Part shown: positions 56,201-64,000 of the stretch, piece after piece
Position numbering within the stretch: position 1 is the first letter of the stretch
How the letters are laid out: every line of letters begins with the position of its first letter
Assembly (NCBI RefSeq): GCF_014196965.1
Contig: NZ_JACIEQ010000002.1
Location: 124,001-188,000, forward strand
Reading direction: 5' to 3'
Length of the DNA: 64,000 nucleotides
Origin: Actibacterium naphthalenivorans
Lineage (GTDB): Bacteria > Pseudomonadota > Alphaproteobacteria > Rhodobacterales > Rhodobacteraceae
Translations under genes and position numbers: made by a program
Notes under the pieces: model-generated
What the model was told of the DNA's origin: nothing
What the model saw: only the letters and a program-made list of their open reading frames with translations
Databases searched by the model: none

Positions 56201-57120
56201 TTCTGGACCTGCCGCTGCTGACCGGAGACGAGGTGGCGCATGCGCCGCACCTCGCAGTGACGGCGACGCCGTGGCCGGGCTCCGTGGCCGTGTACGGGGC
56301 GGCGCAGGATGACGGCTATGTGCTGAATATCAGCGTCAGCCAGCCGTCGGTGATCGGCGCGACCGAGACGGCGCTCTACGCGGCCGAGCCTGCGCGATGG
56401 GACAGAGGCCCGGCGCTTCGGGTTCGGGTTTATGGCGGCAGCTTGGCATCGGCGACCCCGGCGGAGGTTCTGAACGGGGCGAATGCGGCGGCGATCGGCG
56501 ACGGATCATCGGGGAACTGGGAGGTGTTCCAGTTTGCCGAGGCCCTGCTTGTCGGGCCCGATACCTATGAGTTGCGGATGCGGCTGCGCGGGCAGGCGGG
56601 CAGCGACGGGCTGATGCCCGATGTGTGGCCCGTGGGCAGCCTGTTTGTGGCGCTGAACGGCGCGCCGCAGCAGATCGACCTTGCCCAGAACGCGCGCGCT
56701 CTGGCGCGGCACTACCGGATCGGGCCGGCGGGGCGGGCCCATGACGATCCATCCTACAGCCACGCGGTCGAGGCGTTCGACGGGGTCGGGCTGCGGCCCT
56801 ATGCGCCATGCCACCTTCGGGCCAGGCGGACCGGTGCCGGAGACCTGGACCTGTCGTGGATACGCCGCACGAGGATCGACGGTGACAGCTGGATTTCGCC
56901 CGATGTGCCGCTGGGCGAGGCGCAGGAGCAATATCTGATCCGGGTGCGCGACAGCGGCGAGGCTGTTTTGCGGGAAGTGGCGGTTGCCGCCCCGAACTGG
57001 AGCTATGGCGCGGCGCAGCAGGCGGGCGACGGTGTGGCCGCGCCCTATTTCATCGATGTGGCGCAGGTTTCCGAACGTTTCGGCGCAGGGCTTTTCAAGA
57101 GGATCATAATCAATGGATGA
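53206..57120 (+). CDS. GTA megatron / host-interaction tail protein (g15) with TIM-barrel-like domain
   Basis: 1304 residues. The N-terminus has glycine-rich hydrophobic helices ('AAVGSAIGGSVLGLSGVVIG'). Residues about 430-720 are the GTA TIM-barrel-like domain with 'FCIGSEMRGLTQIRG' (Glu about 466), 'DWSEYFGYHPQDGSGDVYFH' and 'VWFTEYGCAAVDKG' (Glu about 649), positions like glycosidase acid/base and nucleophile. Residues about 770-950 are the phage-tail 'megatron' domain; the C-terminal part is beta-rich and may bind the recipient surface. It is the tip protein of the particle. Confidence 0.93.
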   Translation: MATIILSAAGAAVGSAIGGSVLGLSGVVIGRAVGATLGNVIDQKLLGSGSAVVEAGKVDRFRITGASEGAPVKRSFGRNRLSGQVIWSSRFRERTATSGGSKGAPEVTEFSYSVSLAIAICEGEISRLGRIWADGVEIARDDVNMRVYTGSESQLADPKMEAVEGAGAVPAYRGLAYVVFEDLALQPYGNRVPQFSFEVVRPVDSDDPAAKNLAQLVSGVALIPGTGEYALATTPVHYGGGLGAGGSANVNSPSGKADFSTSLEMLTEELPGCGSTMLVVSWFGDDLRCGACTLRPKVEQTQTEGANMPWQVSSTLRAQAQAVPQQDGRAVYGGTPTDQSVYEAIAALKAAGKDVVFYPFILMDQLTGNSLTDPWTGAQGQPVLPWRGRITTSLAPGVAGTPDQSAAAEAEVAAFFGTAVPGDFTALPGTTVAYGGPAEWSYRRFILHYAHLCAAAGGVSAFCIGSEMRGLTQIRGANGSFPAVEALVALTADVRAILGPNVKITYAADWSEYFGYHPQDGSGDVYFHLDPLWAAPEIDVIGIDNYMPLSDWRDGVDHADAHWGSIYALEYLQSNIEGGEGYSWHYASDQAAAVQNRSPITDGAHGEDWVFRFKDIRNWWLNPHHDRIGGVRQATPTAWVPQSKPVWFTEYGCAAVDKGTNQPNRFVDPKSSESGLPNYSTGVRDEMIQQQYLRAVGDYWGDAARNPVSEIYGGPMIDMSYAHVWAWDARPFPQFPGNRALWSDGGNYARGHWLNGRASSQALAAVVREICGRSGVGAVDTSGLYGVVRGYSLDEINGARAELQPLMLAYGFDAVEREGTLTFRNRTGRVQAGIARETLAVSDGRGGDFEAIRAPEAETAGRVRLTFVEADADYETRSAEAIFPDDASMGVSVSGLPLVLTQAEGRVITERWLAESRVARDRARFALPPSRLPLGAGDVIGIETGAGEALYRIDRLEMAEARVIEAVRVEPDVYTPSDAAEERVSLTPFVAPVPVFPQFLDLPLLTGDEVAHAPHLAVTATPWPGSVAVYGAAQDDGYVLNISVSQPSVIGATETALYAAEPARWDRGPALRVRVYGGSLASATPAEVLNGANAAAIGDGSSGNWEVFQFAEALLVGPDTYELRMRLRGQAGSDGLMPDVWPVGSLFVALNGAPQQIDLAQNARALARHYRIGPAGRAHDDPSYSHAVEAFDGVGLRPYAPCHLRARRTGAGDLDLSWIRRTRIDGDSWISPDVPLGEAQEQYLIRVRDSGEAVLREVAVAAPNWSYGAAQQAGDGVAAPYFIDVAQVSERFGAGLFKRIIING

Positions 57121-57820
57121 GACGACGCAGATGCAGCTGCCGCTGGTTCAGGCGGCCCAGGCGCAGAAACATGTGACGGTGAACGAGGCGCTGATGCGGC
57201 TGGACGGTCTGGTGCAGCTTCGGTTGCAGAGCCTTGACCAGACGGTGCCGCCCGTGACGGCGGCCGAGGGGGATTGCCACGCCGTTGCCGCCAATGCGGT
57301 GAACGAATGGGCGGGGCACGATGGCGAGGTTGCGATTTTTGCCGGCGGTGGCTGGGTGTTTGCGATGCCGCGGGCGGGGTGGCGCGGCTGGGACATCGTC
57401 GGTGGTGCGGAGCTTGTGTTCGACGGGGCGGCTTGGGTTGGCGGCGTCGCCGCGATCTCGGCCAGCGGAGCGGCGATGCGGTTTCATGTGCTGGAGTTCG
57501 ATCACGTGATTTCGGCGGGCGTCAGCAATACGACGGTGGAGCTGATCCCGTCGCATGCCATGGTGTTCGGGGTGACGGCGCGTGTGGTGTCGGACATCAC
57601 CGGCACGCTCGCAAGCTGGCGGCTGGGCGCGGGCGGGGCGGACAACCGGTTTGGCAGCGGCCTGGGGTTGGGACAGGGGTCCTACGCTCAGGGAGTTCTG
57701 GGCGCGCCGCTGACCGGCTATGCGCCGCAGCCGCTGGAACTGACGGCGGAGGGTGGCGATTTCGCGGGGGGCACCGTGCGGCTGGCGGTGCATTATTGCG
57801 AGCTGACCCTGCCGAGCTGA
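57113..57820 (+). CDS. DUF2793 protein at the end of the GTA cluster
   Basis: 235 residues. 'TTQMQLPLVQAAQAQKHVTV' and 'NEALMRLDGLVQLRLQSL' are the DUF2793 signature; the middle holds 'VFAMPRAGWRGWDIVGGAEL'; the C-terminal half is beta-rich ('AVHYCELTLPS' end). It overlaps the g15 stop by 8 nt, so it is co-translated with the tail tip. Probably a GTA fibre or spike accessory. Confidence 0.85.
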   Translation: MDETTQMQLPLVQAAQAQKHVTVNEALMRLDGLVQLRLQSLDQTVPPVTAAEGDCHAVAANAVNEWAGHDGEVAIFAGGGWVFAMPRAGWRGWDIVGGAELVFDGAAWVGGVAAISASGAAMRFHVLEFDHVISAGVSNTTVELIPSHAMVFGVTARVVSDITGTLASWRLGAGGADNRFGSGLGLGQGSYAQGVLGAPLTGYAPQPLELTAEGGDFAGGTVRLAVHYCELTLPS

Positions 57821-58143
57821 TGCGGCCGGTGCTGCATGGTGATGTGGTTGCGGCCGCGCGGGCGCTGTTGCCGCTGCCTGATTGCGCCCGCGCCGCCGCC
57901 CTGCGCGGGATGCTGGCCAGGGCGGCCGCGGCGGATGCCTATCGCAAACGGTTCGGCCGGGCGCATCGGGCGTGGGGCAATGGCTCACTGATGGCGGTGG
58001 CGCTGCCGCGTGTGCGGGGGGCGGAACCGTTTCTGGATGACGCGGAGTATTGCCGCTGTCTGGCGCTGGTGTTTGAGACGCTGGCCGCATGGCGGGCGGA
58101 GAACCGGGGGCGTGCGGCGTTGCGCGTCCGCGCCCGGCGCTGA
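57820..58143 (+). CDS. Small helical protein coupled to the GTA cluster
   Basis: 107 residues, Arg/Ala-rich. 'VAAARALLPLPDCARAAALR' and 'YRKRFGRAHRAWGNGSLMAV' are its recognisable parts; the family is found beside GTA genes in Rhodobacterales but I know no function. The ATG overlaps the DUF2793 stop (TGATG). No membrane helix or signal. Confidence 0.75.
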   Translation: MRPVLHGDVVAAARALLPLPDCARAAALRGMLARAAAADAYRKRFGRAHRAWGNGSLMAVALPRVRGAEPFLDDAEYCRCLALVFETLAAWRAENRGRAALRVRARR

Positions 58144-58226
58144 TCACAATTCCGCGCAAGGGAATGTTGAAATTGTCCCCGCCCCCCTATCTGTTGTAGG
58201 CTTCGCCTGAAACGAGAGGGAAGGCC

Positions 58227-59042
58227 ATGGCCGAAACGCGCGCGAGAATTACCACCGTAGATCCGGTCTGGAACCGTCTGTGCCAGGAGGCGGAGGCCGC
58301 CATCAGGGATGAGCCGCTTCTGGGCGGGCTGGTGCATTCCAGCATCCTGCACCACAAATCACTGAAGGCGGCGCTGGCCTACCGGCTTTCGCTGAAGCTG
58401 TCGTCGGGCGAGATGTCGGACCAGATGCTGCGCGAGATCGCGGATGAGGCCTATGCCTCTGACCCGTCGCTTGCGGATGCCGCGCGGGCCGATGTGGTGG
58501 CGGTGTTCGAGCGTGACGCGGCCTGCCATCGCTATTTGCAGCCCTTGTTGTATTTCAAGGGGTTCCAGGCGGTGCAGGCCTATCGCGTGGGGCATTGGCT
58601 GTGGAAGGAGGGCCGGCATGATCTGGCCTATTTCATCCAGATGCGCGTGTCTGAATCATTTGGCGTGGATATTCACCCTGCGGCGCGGATCGGGCGCGGG
58701 ATCATGATCGACCATGCCCATTCGGTGGTCATCGGCGAGACAGCGGTGGTGGGCGACAACGTATCGATGCTGCATTCAGTAACGCTGGGCGGGACCGGCA
58801 AGGAAGAGGAAGACCGCCACCCCAAGATCGGCGACGGTGTTCTGATCGGGGCCGGGGCAAAGGTGCTGGGCAATATCAGGGTTGGCAGCTGTTCGCGCAT
58901 CGCGGCCGGTTCCGTGGTGCTGCACGACGTGCCGGAGGCGACGACCGTGGCCGGCGTGCCGGCGAAGATCGTGGGCAAGGCCGGGTGCGCCCAGCCGTCT
59001 GTGACGATGGATCAACTGCTTCCGGGAGGTGGGGACGCCTGA
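58227..59042 (+). CDS. cysE: Serine O-acetyltransferase
   Basis: 271 residues, close to E. coli CysE (273). Helical N-terminus, then left-handed beta-helix hexapeptides with 'IDHAHSVVIGETAVVGDNVS', 'LHSVTLGGTGKEEEDRHPKI' and 'GSVVLHDVPEATTVAGVPAK'. It makes O-acetylserine for cysteine synthesis and is fed back by cysteine. GAGAGGGAAGG precedes the ATG. It lies directly downstream of the GTA genes, with an 83-bp gap. Confidence 0.95.
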   Translation: MAETRARITTVDPVWNRLCQEAEAAIRDEPLLGGLVHSSILHHKSLKAALAYRLSLKLSSGEMSDQMLREIADEAYASDPSLADAARADVVAVFERDAACHRYLQPLLYFKGFQAVQAYRVGHWLWKEGRHDLAYFIQMRVSESFGVDIHPAARIGRGIMIDHAHSVVIGETAVVGDNVSMLHSVTLGGTGKEEEDRHPKIGDGVLIGAGAKVLGNIRVGSCSRIAAGSVVLHDVPEATTVAGVPAKIVGKAGCAQPSVTMDQLLPGGGDA

Positions 59043-59063
59043 CGGCGCCCCGCCGATGCCGGT

Positions 59064-59399
59064 TCAGGCGCAGAGCTGATCGTAAGCCTGCAGCGCCTTG
59101 ACGCCATACATGTAGGACGGACCGCCGCCCATCATGACGCAGACGCCGACGGTTTCGGCGATGTCTTCGCGCGTGGCGCCGGCGGCGACGGCTGCCTTGA
59201 CGTGAAAGCCGATGCAATCAACGCATTGCTTGGCGATGCCGATGGAAAGCGCGATCAGCTCTTTTTCTTTCGTCGTCAGCTTGCCTGCGGCGAGGGCCGC
59301 CCCGTGGAGCTTGGTGAACCCGTCGGCGGTGTCGGGTTGCACGGCACGGAAATCATCCATGTAGGTATTGGCTTCGTCCAGCTCGTTCTTCCAGTCCAT
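59064..59399 (-). CDS. AhpD-like carboxymuconolactone decarboxylase-family protein
   Basis: 111 residues. The redox site is 'AKQCVDCIGFHVKAAVAAG' with CxxC and the following His, as in AhpD; 'MMGGGPSYMYGVKALQAYD' ends the protein. Probably a thiol peroxidase or redox adaptor. Start 59399 has GGAGGGA upstream. It is convergent with cysE. Confidence 0.87.
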   Translation of the reverse strand: MDWKNELDEANTYMDDFRAVQPDTADGFTKLHGAALAAGKLTTKEKELIALSIGIAKQCVDCIGFHVKAAVAAGATREDIAETVGVCVMMGGGPSYMYGVKALQAYDQLCA

Positions 59400-59492
59400 A
59401 ACGTCCCTCCGGGGTTGATTATGGCGCAAGAATAGCGCGCCCGCCGGCGCCTGCCTTGAGGCAGGTCATCGACGGGCGCGAAAGAGGGCTGA

Positions 59493-60782
59493 TCAGGCCA
59501 GCATGGCGATCGGGTTTTCCAGGTTTTCCACGATCGCCTTGAGAAGCTCGGCCCCGAGCGCGCCGTCGATGACCCGGTGATCGACAGAGAGGGTCACGGA
59601 CATCACCGTCGCCACGGCCAGTTCGCCATCAGCGCCGACCACGGGCTTTTTCACGCCCGCGCCGACGGCCAGGATGCCGCCATGGGGCGGGTTGATGACG
59701 GCGTCGAAATTGTCGATGCCGAACATGCCCAGGTTCGAGACGGCAAAGCTGCCGCCCAGGTATTCATGCGGCGCGAGCTTGCGGTCGCGGGCGCGGGCGG
59801 CAAGGTCTTTCATCTCGGCCGAGAGGGCCGAGAGCGATTTCTTGTCGGCGTCCTGCAGGACGGGTGTGAAAAGCCCACCCTCGATCGCCACGGCGACGGC
59901 CACGTCCGACGGTTTCAGCTTCAGCACACGGTCGCCGGCCCAGACGGCGTTGGCGTCGGGCACCTGCTGCAACGCCAGCGCGCAGGCCTTGATGATGAAA
60001 TCGTTGACCGAAAGTTTCACGCCGCGCGTTTCGAGCTGCCTGTTCAACTGGCCGCGGAATTTCAGCAGGGCGTCGAGCCGGATGTCGCGGCGCAGGTAGA
60101 AATGCGGGATGGTCTGCTTGGCCTCGGTCAGGCGCGCGGCGATGGTCTTGCGCATCCCGTCGAGCTTGATCTCCTCGAACTCCCGGCCCTGATACATTTT
60201 CAGGACGGTCTCCGTGGCCGGGCCTGCGGGCATCGCCGTGGTGGCGGCGGGAACGGGCGCCGCTGCCGCCGGCGCGGCGGCTTCGGGGGCTGCGGTCGCG
60301 CCTTCGACATCTGCCTTGATGATCCGCCCATGCGGGCCGGACCCGGTGAGCTGGGCCAGATCCAGCCCCTTGTCGGCGGCGATGCGCCGCGCAAGGGGGG
60401 ACGCGAAAACGCGTGCGCCGCCACCTGCCACCGGGGCTGCCGGGGCGGGCGCTGCGGCTGGTGCCACCGGTGCTGCCGCCGCTTCTTTCCTGGCCGCGGG
60501 TGCAGGGGCAGGGGCGTTGCCGATGTCATCGGCGCTTTCGCCATCCTCCAGCAAAACGGCGATGGGGGTGTTCACCTTCACCCCCTCGCTGCCTTCGGCG
60601 ATGAGCAGCTTGCCGACGATGCCTTCATCGACAGCCTCGAACTCCATCGTCGCCTTGTCGGTTTCGATCTCGGCCAGCAGATCGCCGGAAGACACCACGT
60701 CTCCCTCCTTGACCAGCCATTTCGCAAGCGTGCCTTCCTCCATCGTGGGGGAGAGCGCGGGCATCAGGATTTCTGTGGGCAT
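59493..60782 (-). CDS. pdhC: Pyruvate dehydrogenase E2, dihydrolipoamide acetyltransferase
   Basis: 429 residues: one lipoyl domain (1-80, lipoyl-Lys43 in '[17 protein letters not shown]'), Ala/Pro linker, the peripheral subunit-binding domain ('[20 protein letters not shown]', about 130-165) and the catalytic domain with '[15 protein letters not shown]' (active His). It moves acetyl groups to CoA in the core of the complex. Last gene of the pdhABC operon; 12 bp after pdhB. The lipoyl segment is nearly identical to that of pdhB. Confidence 0.96.
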   Translation of the reverse strand: MPTEILMPALSPTMEEGTLAKWLVKEGDVVSSGDLLAEIETDKATMEFEAVDEGIVGKLLIAEGSEGVKVNTPIAVLLEDGESADDIGNAPAPAPAARKEAAAAPVAPAAAPAPAAPVAGGGARVFASPLARRIAADKGLDLAQLTGSGPHGRIIKADVEGATAAPEAAAPAAAAPVPAATTAMPAGPATETVLKMYQGREFEEIKLDGMRKTIAARLTEAKQTIPHFYLRRDIRLDALLKFRGQLNRQLETRGVKLSVNDFIIKACALALQQVPDANAVWAGDRVLKLKPSDVAVAVAIEGGLFTPVLQDADKKSLSALSAEMKDLAARARDRKLAPHEYLGGSFAVSNLGMFGIDNFDAVINPPHGGILAVGAGVKKPVVGADGELAVATVMSVTLSVDHRVIDGALGAELLKAIVENLENPIAMLA

Positions 60783-60794
60783 CGCGTCGGCTCC

Positions 60795-62150
60795 TTAGCG
60801 GTAGGTCACGGCTTTGACGGCGTCGATGACATCCTTCGTCGTCACAAGCGCCAGTTTTTCAAGGTTCGCGGCATAGGGCATGGGCACATCCTTGCCCGCG
60901 CAATTCAGGACCGGCGCATCCAGGTAGTCGAACGCGTTGGTCATGATATAGGCCGACAGGTGGTTGCCGATCGAGCCCACCGGGAAGCCTTCCTCGACCG
61001 TCACGCAACGGTTGGTTTTCATCACCGAGCGGATCACCGTGTCATAATCCAGCGGGCGCAGGGTGCGCAGGTCGATCACCTCGGCGCTGATCCCGTCTTC
61101 GGCAAGCTTTTCAGCGGCTTCCAGCGCATATGTCATTCCGATGCCGAAACTGACGATGGTCACATCCGTGCCCTCGCGCCAGATCTTCGCCTTGCCGAAG
61201 GGGACGGTGAAATCCTCTAGCACCGGCACGTCGAAGCTGCGGCCATAGAGGATTTCGTTTTCCAGGAAGATCACCGGGTTGGGGTCGCGGATTGCGCTTT
61301 TCAGCAGACCTTTGGCATCGGCGGCCGAATAGGGCATGACCACTTTCAGGCCCGGGATCTGCGCATACCATGCGGCGTAATCCTGGCTGTGCTGGGCCCC
61401 CACGCGGGCGGCGGCGCCGTTGGGGCCGCGAAACACCATCGGCGCCCCCATCTGCCCGCCCGACATGTAAAGCGTCTTGGCCGCCGAGTTGATGATCTGG
61501 TCGATCGCCTGCATGGCGAAGTTGAAGGTCATGAACTCCACGATCGGGCGCAGGCCGCCAAAGGACGCCCCCACGGCGATGCCGGCAAAGCCATGCTCGG
61601 TGATCGGCGTGTCGATCACCCGCTTGGCGCCGAACTCATCCAGCAGGCCCTGGCTGATCTTGTAGGCGCCCTGATATTCCGCCACTTCCTCGCCCATCAG
61701 ATAGACGGTGGGATCGCGGCGCATCTCTTCGGCCATCGCATCGCGCAGGGCTTCGCGCACGGTGGTCGAGCGCATCTCGGTGCCTTCGGGCACGTCGGGT
61801 TCGGCCACCACTTCGGGCGCTTTCGGCTGGGCTGGAACCGCGGCAGGCGTCTCTTCGGCTGGCGCGGCGGAGGCAGGGGCGGCGCTGACGGCGGCACCGG
61901 CATCCTCGCCTTCCTCGACCAGCACGGCGATGGGGGTGTTCACCTTCACCCCCTCGCTGCCCTCGGCGATCAGGATCTTGCCGACGATGCCTTCATCGAC
62001 AGCCTCGAACTCCATCGTCGCCTTGTCGGTCTCGATCTCGGCCAGGATATCGCCCGAGGCAACGGTGTCGCCCTCCTTGACCAGCCATTTCGCAAGCGTG
62101 CCTTCCTCCATGGTGGGGGATAGCGCGGGCATCAGTATTTCGGTTGCCAT
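60795..62150 (-). CDS. pdhB: Pyruvate dehydrogenase E1 beta with N-terminal lipoyl domain
   Basis: 451 residues: lipoyl domain (1-80, Lys43), Ala/Pro linker (80-130), then the E1-beta domain with '[20 protein letters not shown]', '[20 protein letters not shown]', '[20 protein letters not shown]' and '[15 protein letters not shown]'. Lipoylated E1-beta is known in alphaproteobacteria. It works with pdhA and pdhC; 15 bp after pdhA. Confidence 0.96.
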   Translation of the reverse strand: MATEILMPALSPTMEEGTLAKWLVKEGDTVASGDILAEIETDKATMEFEAVDEGIVGKILIAEGSEGVKVNTPIAVLVEEGEDAGAAVSAAPASAAPAEETPAAVPAQPKAPEVVAEPDVPEGTEMRSTTVREALRDAMAEEMRRDPTVYLMGEEVAEYQGAYKISQGLLDEFGAKRVIDTPITEHGFAGIAVGASFGGLRPIVEFMTFNFAMQAIDQIINSAAKTLYMSGGQMGAPMVFRGPNGAAARVGAQHSQDYAAWYAQIPGLKVVMPYSAADAKGLLKSAIRDPNPVIFLENEILYGRSFDVPVLEDFTVPFGKAKIWREGTDVTIVSFGIGMTYALEAAEKLAEDGISAEVIDLRTLRPLDYDTVIRSVMKTNRCVTVEEGFPVGSIGNHLSAYIMTNAFDYLDAPVLNCAGKDVPMPYAANLEKLALVTTKDVIDAVKAVTYR

Positions 62151-62165
62151 CTCTTGGTCTCCCCC

Positions 62166-63161
62166 TCAGGCGTCTGCGTAGATGTCGGTGTAAAGCTCAT
62201 CGAGCGCCGGCTCGGGGCTTTCCTTGGCGAACTCGGCAGCATCGTTGACGATCGCCTTGGTGTCCTTGTCGATCGCCTTCAGCTCATCCTCGGTGGCGTG
62301 CTTTCCGGTCAGCAGCAATTCGCGCACATGCTCGATCGCGTCACGCTCCTCGCGCATCTTCTGCACCTCTTCGCGCGTGCGATACTTCGCCGGATCCGAC
62401 ATGGAGTGGCCGCGATAGCGATAGGTCTTGACCTCCAGGATGTACGGGCCCTTGCCCGCGCGGCAATGCGCGACGGCCTTTTCACCGGCCGCCTTCACCG
62501 CCTGTACATCCATCCCGTCAACCTCTTCGCCGGGGATGCCATAGGCCGCGCCACGTTCCCACAGGCTGGGCGATTTGGTCGAGCGCTGCACCGAGGTGCC
62601 CATAGCATACTGGTTGTTTTCGATCACGAAGATCACCGGCAGATCCCAAAGCTCGGCCATGTTGTAGGTCTCATAGACCTGTCCCTGGTTCGCGGCGCCA
62701 TCCCCGAAATAGGCAAAGGTCACCCGGTCATTGCCCAGATACTTGTCGGCAAAGGCCAGCCCGGCGCCGATCGGCACCTGCGCGCCGACAATGCCGTGGC
62801 CGCCATAGAAATGCTTTTCCTTGGAAAACATGTGCATCGAGCCGCCCTTGCCGCGGGAATAGCCGCCCTCGCGCCCGGTCAGTTCGGCCATCACCCCCTT
62901 GGGATCCATGCCGCAGGCCAGCATATGGCCGTGATCGCGATAAGAGGTGACGCGCTTGTCGCCGTCCTCGGCGGCGGCTTCCAGCCCGACGACAACCGCT
63001 TCCTGCCCGATGTAGAGATGGCAGAACCCGCCGATCAGCCCCATGCCATACAGTTGTCCGGCTTTCTCCTCGAATCGCCGGATTAGCAGCATCTCGCGGT
63101 AAAACCCAAGCAGCTCTTCCTTGGAAGTGTTTGGTTTTCGTACGGTTTTTCGTGTGGCCAT
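62166..63161 (-). CDS. pdhA: Pyruvate dehydrogenase E1 alpha
   Basis: 331 residues. TPP-binding motif 'FAYFGDGAANQGQVYETYNM' ending before 'VIFVIENNQYAMGTS'; 'GGFCHLYIGQEAVVVGLEAA' and 'TYRYRGHSMSDPAKYRT' include the phosphorylation-loop-like region of E1-alpha. It decarboxylates pyruvate. The start at 63161 (MATRKTVRKPNTSKEEL) has GGGGGAG upstream. First gene of pdhABC; ftsB is 106 bp upstream. Confidence 0.97.
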   Translation of the reverse strand: MATRKTVRKPNTSKEELLGFYREMLLIRRFEEKAGQLYGMGLIGGFCHLYIGQEAVVVGLEAAAEDGDKRVTSYRDHGHMLACGMDPKGVMAELTGREGGYSRGKGGSMHMFSKEKHFYGGHGIVGAQVPIGAGLAFADKYLGNDRVTFAYFGDGAANQGQVYETYNMAELWDLPVIFVIENNQYAMGTSVQRSTKSPSLWERGAAYGIPGEEVDGMDVQAVKAAGEKAVAHCRAGKGPYILEVKTYRYRGHSMSDPAKYRTREEVQKMREERDAIEHVRELLLTGKHATEDELKAIDKDTKAIVNDAAEFAKESPEPALDELYTDIYADA

Positions 63162-63267
63162 GCGGTGGGCTCCCCCCGAAATCTGAAGATAGTTTAATGC
63201 TAAACCATTTATATCAAACTGCCGGGCGGATTTCGAGAACCAATTGCGCCGCACCCTTGCGGCAGGC

Positions 63268-63570
63268 CTAGCGAATGACGATTTCGTCGGCGCGGATCAG
63301 GCCCAGAACGCTGCGCGCCTGTTCGTCCAGAAGATCGGGATCAAGATAATCATCCGACAGACGGCGGGTCTTGTTCTGCATCTCGGCAAGCTGGCGCTCC
63401 AGTTCGGCGCGCTCCCGGTTCAACACATCGGCCTCGGCGGCCACCTGAATGCGGCGGAACAGGCCATAGTCGCCCTGTACGGCGGCAAAGGTGAAATAGG
63501 TCGCCAGCGAGAATGCGATCGCGAAATAGACGACAACACCCAATGCCGGACGTTTGCGGGAACCACTCAT
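63268..63570 (-). CDS. ftsB: Cell division protein FtsB (DivIC family)
   Basis: 100 residues: one membrane helix (about 11-31, 'GVVVYFAIAFSLATYFTF'), then a periplasmic coiled coil 'EADVLNRERAELERQLAEMQ'. It joins FtsQ and FtsL at the septum. Start 63570 was chosen from AGAGGCAG upstream. Same strand as pdhA. Confidence 0.88.
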   Translation of the reverse strand: MSGSRKRPALGVVVYFAIAFSLATYFTFAAVQGDYGLFRRIQVAAEADVLNRERAELERQLAEMQNKTRRLSDDYLDPDLLDEQARSVLGLIRADEIVIR

Positions 63571-63737
63571 GACACTGCCTCTTGGCCGCCTCTTCGCGGG
63601 CGGATGGCGGTATGATGGCACATGTGATTCCGCTTGTGAATCCCTTTCGGCGCCGAATGCACCGAAATATCACCACCCGAAACAACGCGCGCGCCGCAGG
63701 TCCCGCCTGCGCCGCCCATCCCCTTCATCTTTCGAAA

Positions 63738-63755
63738 AATATCCCCGCCGGAGGC
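63738..63755 (-). repeat. Dispersed repeat copy 6
   Basis: Exact core on the minus strand, directly after the fructose-bisphosphate aldolase terminator hairpin; extension TTTCGAAAGATGAAG. Confidence 0.85.
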
Positions 63756-63780
63756 AGCGCCCGCGCATCGGCGCGGGCGC
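63742..63780 (-). terminator. Terminator of the aldolase gene, merged with the repeat
   Basis: Perfect 10-bp stem GCGCCCGCGC / GCGCGGGCGC with loop ATCG (63757-63780), 19 nt past the aldolase stop; the repeat core follows and ends in a T-run. Confidence 0.7.
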
Positions 63781-63798
63781 TTCCCTGCGGGCCGGGCC

Positions 63799-64000
63799 TC
63801 AGCCCTTGCCTTTGTAGATGTCCACCAGCTTGCCCAGCATGTCCAGCGCATCCTCGCGCGAGCGCTGAAAGCTGTTGCGCCCGATGATCGAGCCGTTGCC
63901 GCCGCCGTCACGGATGGCGCGCGCGTCGTCATATACGCTGTCGGCACCCTTCTTGGCCCCGCCCGAGAAGACGATGATGCGCTTGCCGTTGAAGGCCGCC
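63799..64000 (-). CDS. fbaB: Class I fructose-bisphosphate aldolase, C-terminal part
   Basis: Only the last 66 residues are in the window; the gene runs off the right edge. 'GKRIIVFSGGAKKGADSVYD' and 'RDGGGNGSIIGRNSFQRSRE' are the C-terminal phosphate-binding motifs of class I (DhnA/FbaB-type) aldolase, which makes or splits fructose 1,6-bisphosphate with a lysine Schiff base. The end is DIYKGKG, stop. Confidence 0.88.
   Translation of the reverse strand, partial: AAFNGKRIIVFSGGAKKGADSVYDDARAIRDGGGNGSIIGRNSFQRSREDALDMLGKLVDIYKGKG

Noticed and set aside
43154-58143. Prophage
   Set aside because: No integrase, repressor, replication or lysis genes and no att sites seen; gene order is that of RcGTA, followed by cysE.
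58144-58226. Cysteine-responsive regulatory site before cysE
   Set aside because: Only a weak ATTCC/GGAAT repeat and no well-spaced promoter elements were visible; too little to call.

Overview
The window is GC-rich chromosomal DNA from an alphaproteobacterium, most likely Rhodobacterales (Roseobacter/Rhodobacter group). The evidence is a complete gene transfer agent (GTA) cluster followed by cysE, a pyruvate dehydrogenase operon whose E1-beta subunit carries a lipoyl domain, type I glnA with glnB, Hint-domain and RTX proteins, and several small families (DUF1223, DUF6314, DUF2793, DUF3445) common in that order. No rRNA genes, CRISPR arrays or integrative elements were seen. Apart from one decayed IS481-type remnant the sequence looks like stable host chromosome.

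Layout. 1-7978 is a catabolic locus: the end of a peptide-type solute-binding gene and an RpiR-type regulator on the minus strand, divergent from an operon of a tripartite TRAP transporter, diaminopropionate ammonia-lyase, an M20 carbamoyl-amino-acid amidohydrolase and a D-carbamoylase-like nitrilase. 8175-12800 encodes a 1541-residue secreted-type protein with 29 RTX nonapeptides and a seven-repeat FG-GAP propeller, followed by the IS481 remnant and a possible 30-residue membrane peptide. 13955-32237 is housekeeping: aconitase, a DUF1223 protein, a lipid A-type acyltransferase, an orphan FliG, purB, bioY, an alpha/beta-hydrolase-OsmC fusion, a DUF3445/methyltransferase pair, glnB-glnA, and the NAD(P)HX repair pair nnrE/nnrD. 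32414-35247 has tRNA-Leu(UAG), tig and the rpsF-rpsR-rplI operon. 35520-38001 has a membrane protein, a glycosyltransferase and a Flp-pilin-like protein with a long Gly/Ser/Asp tail. 38108-42853 is fabD-fabG-acpP-fabF-mltG.

43154-58143 is a complete, apparently intact RcGTA-like cluster: terminase, portal, protease, capsid, head-tail connectors, tail tube, tape measure, baseplate, cell-wall peptidase and the large 'megatron' protein, mostly with overlapping start/stop codons, plus two small coupled genes at the end. Its leader is the most interesting regulatory region. It has a full CtrA-type box overlapping a 16-bp perfect palindrome, a near-consensus sigma70 promoter, and an intrinsic-terminator-like hairpin about 20-50 nt after the predicted start and before the first gene. 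This suggests control by activation plus attenuation or antitermination. 58227-64000 carries cysE, an AhpD-like protein, the pdhA-pdhB-pdhC operon with ftsB upstream, and the end of a class I fructose-bisphosphate aldolase gene.

A short dispersed repeat (core GCCTCCGGCGGGGATATT) occurs six times, nearly always just past the 3' end of a gene. One copy supplies the last codons of nnrE next to the stop that splits nnrE from the in-frame nnrD.
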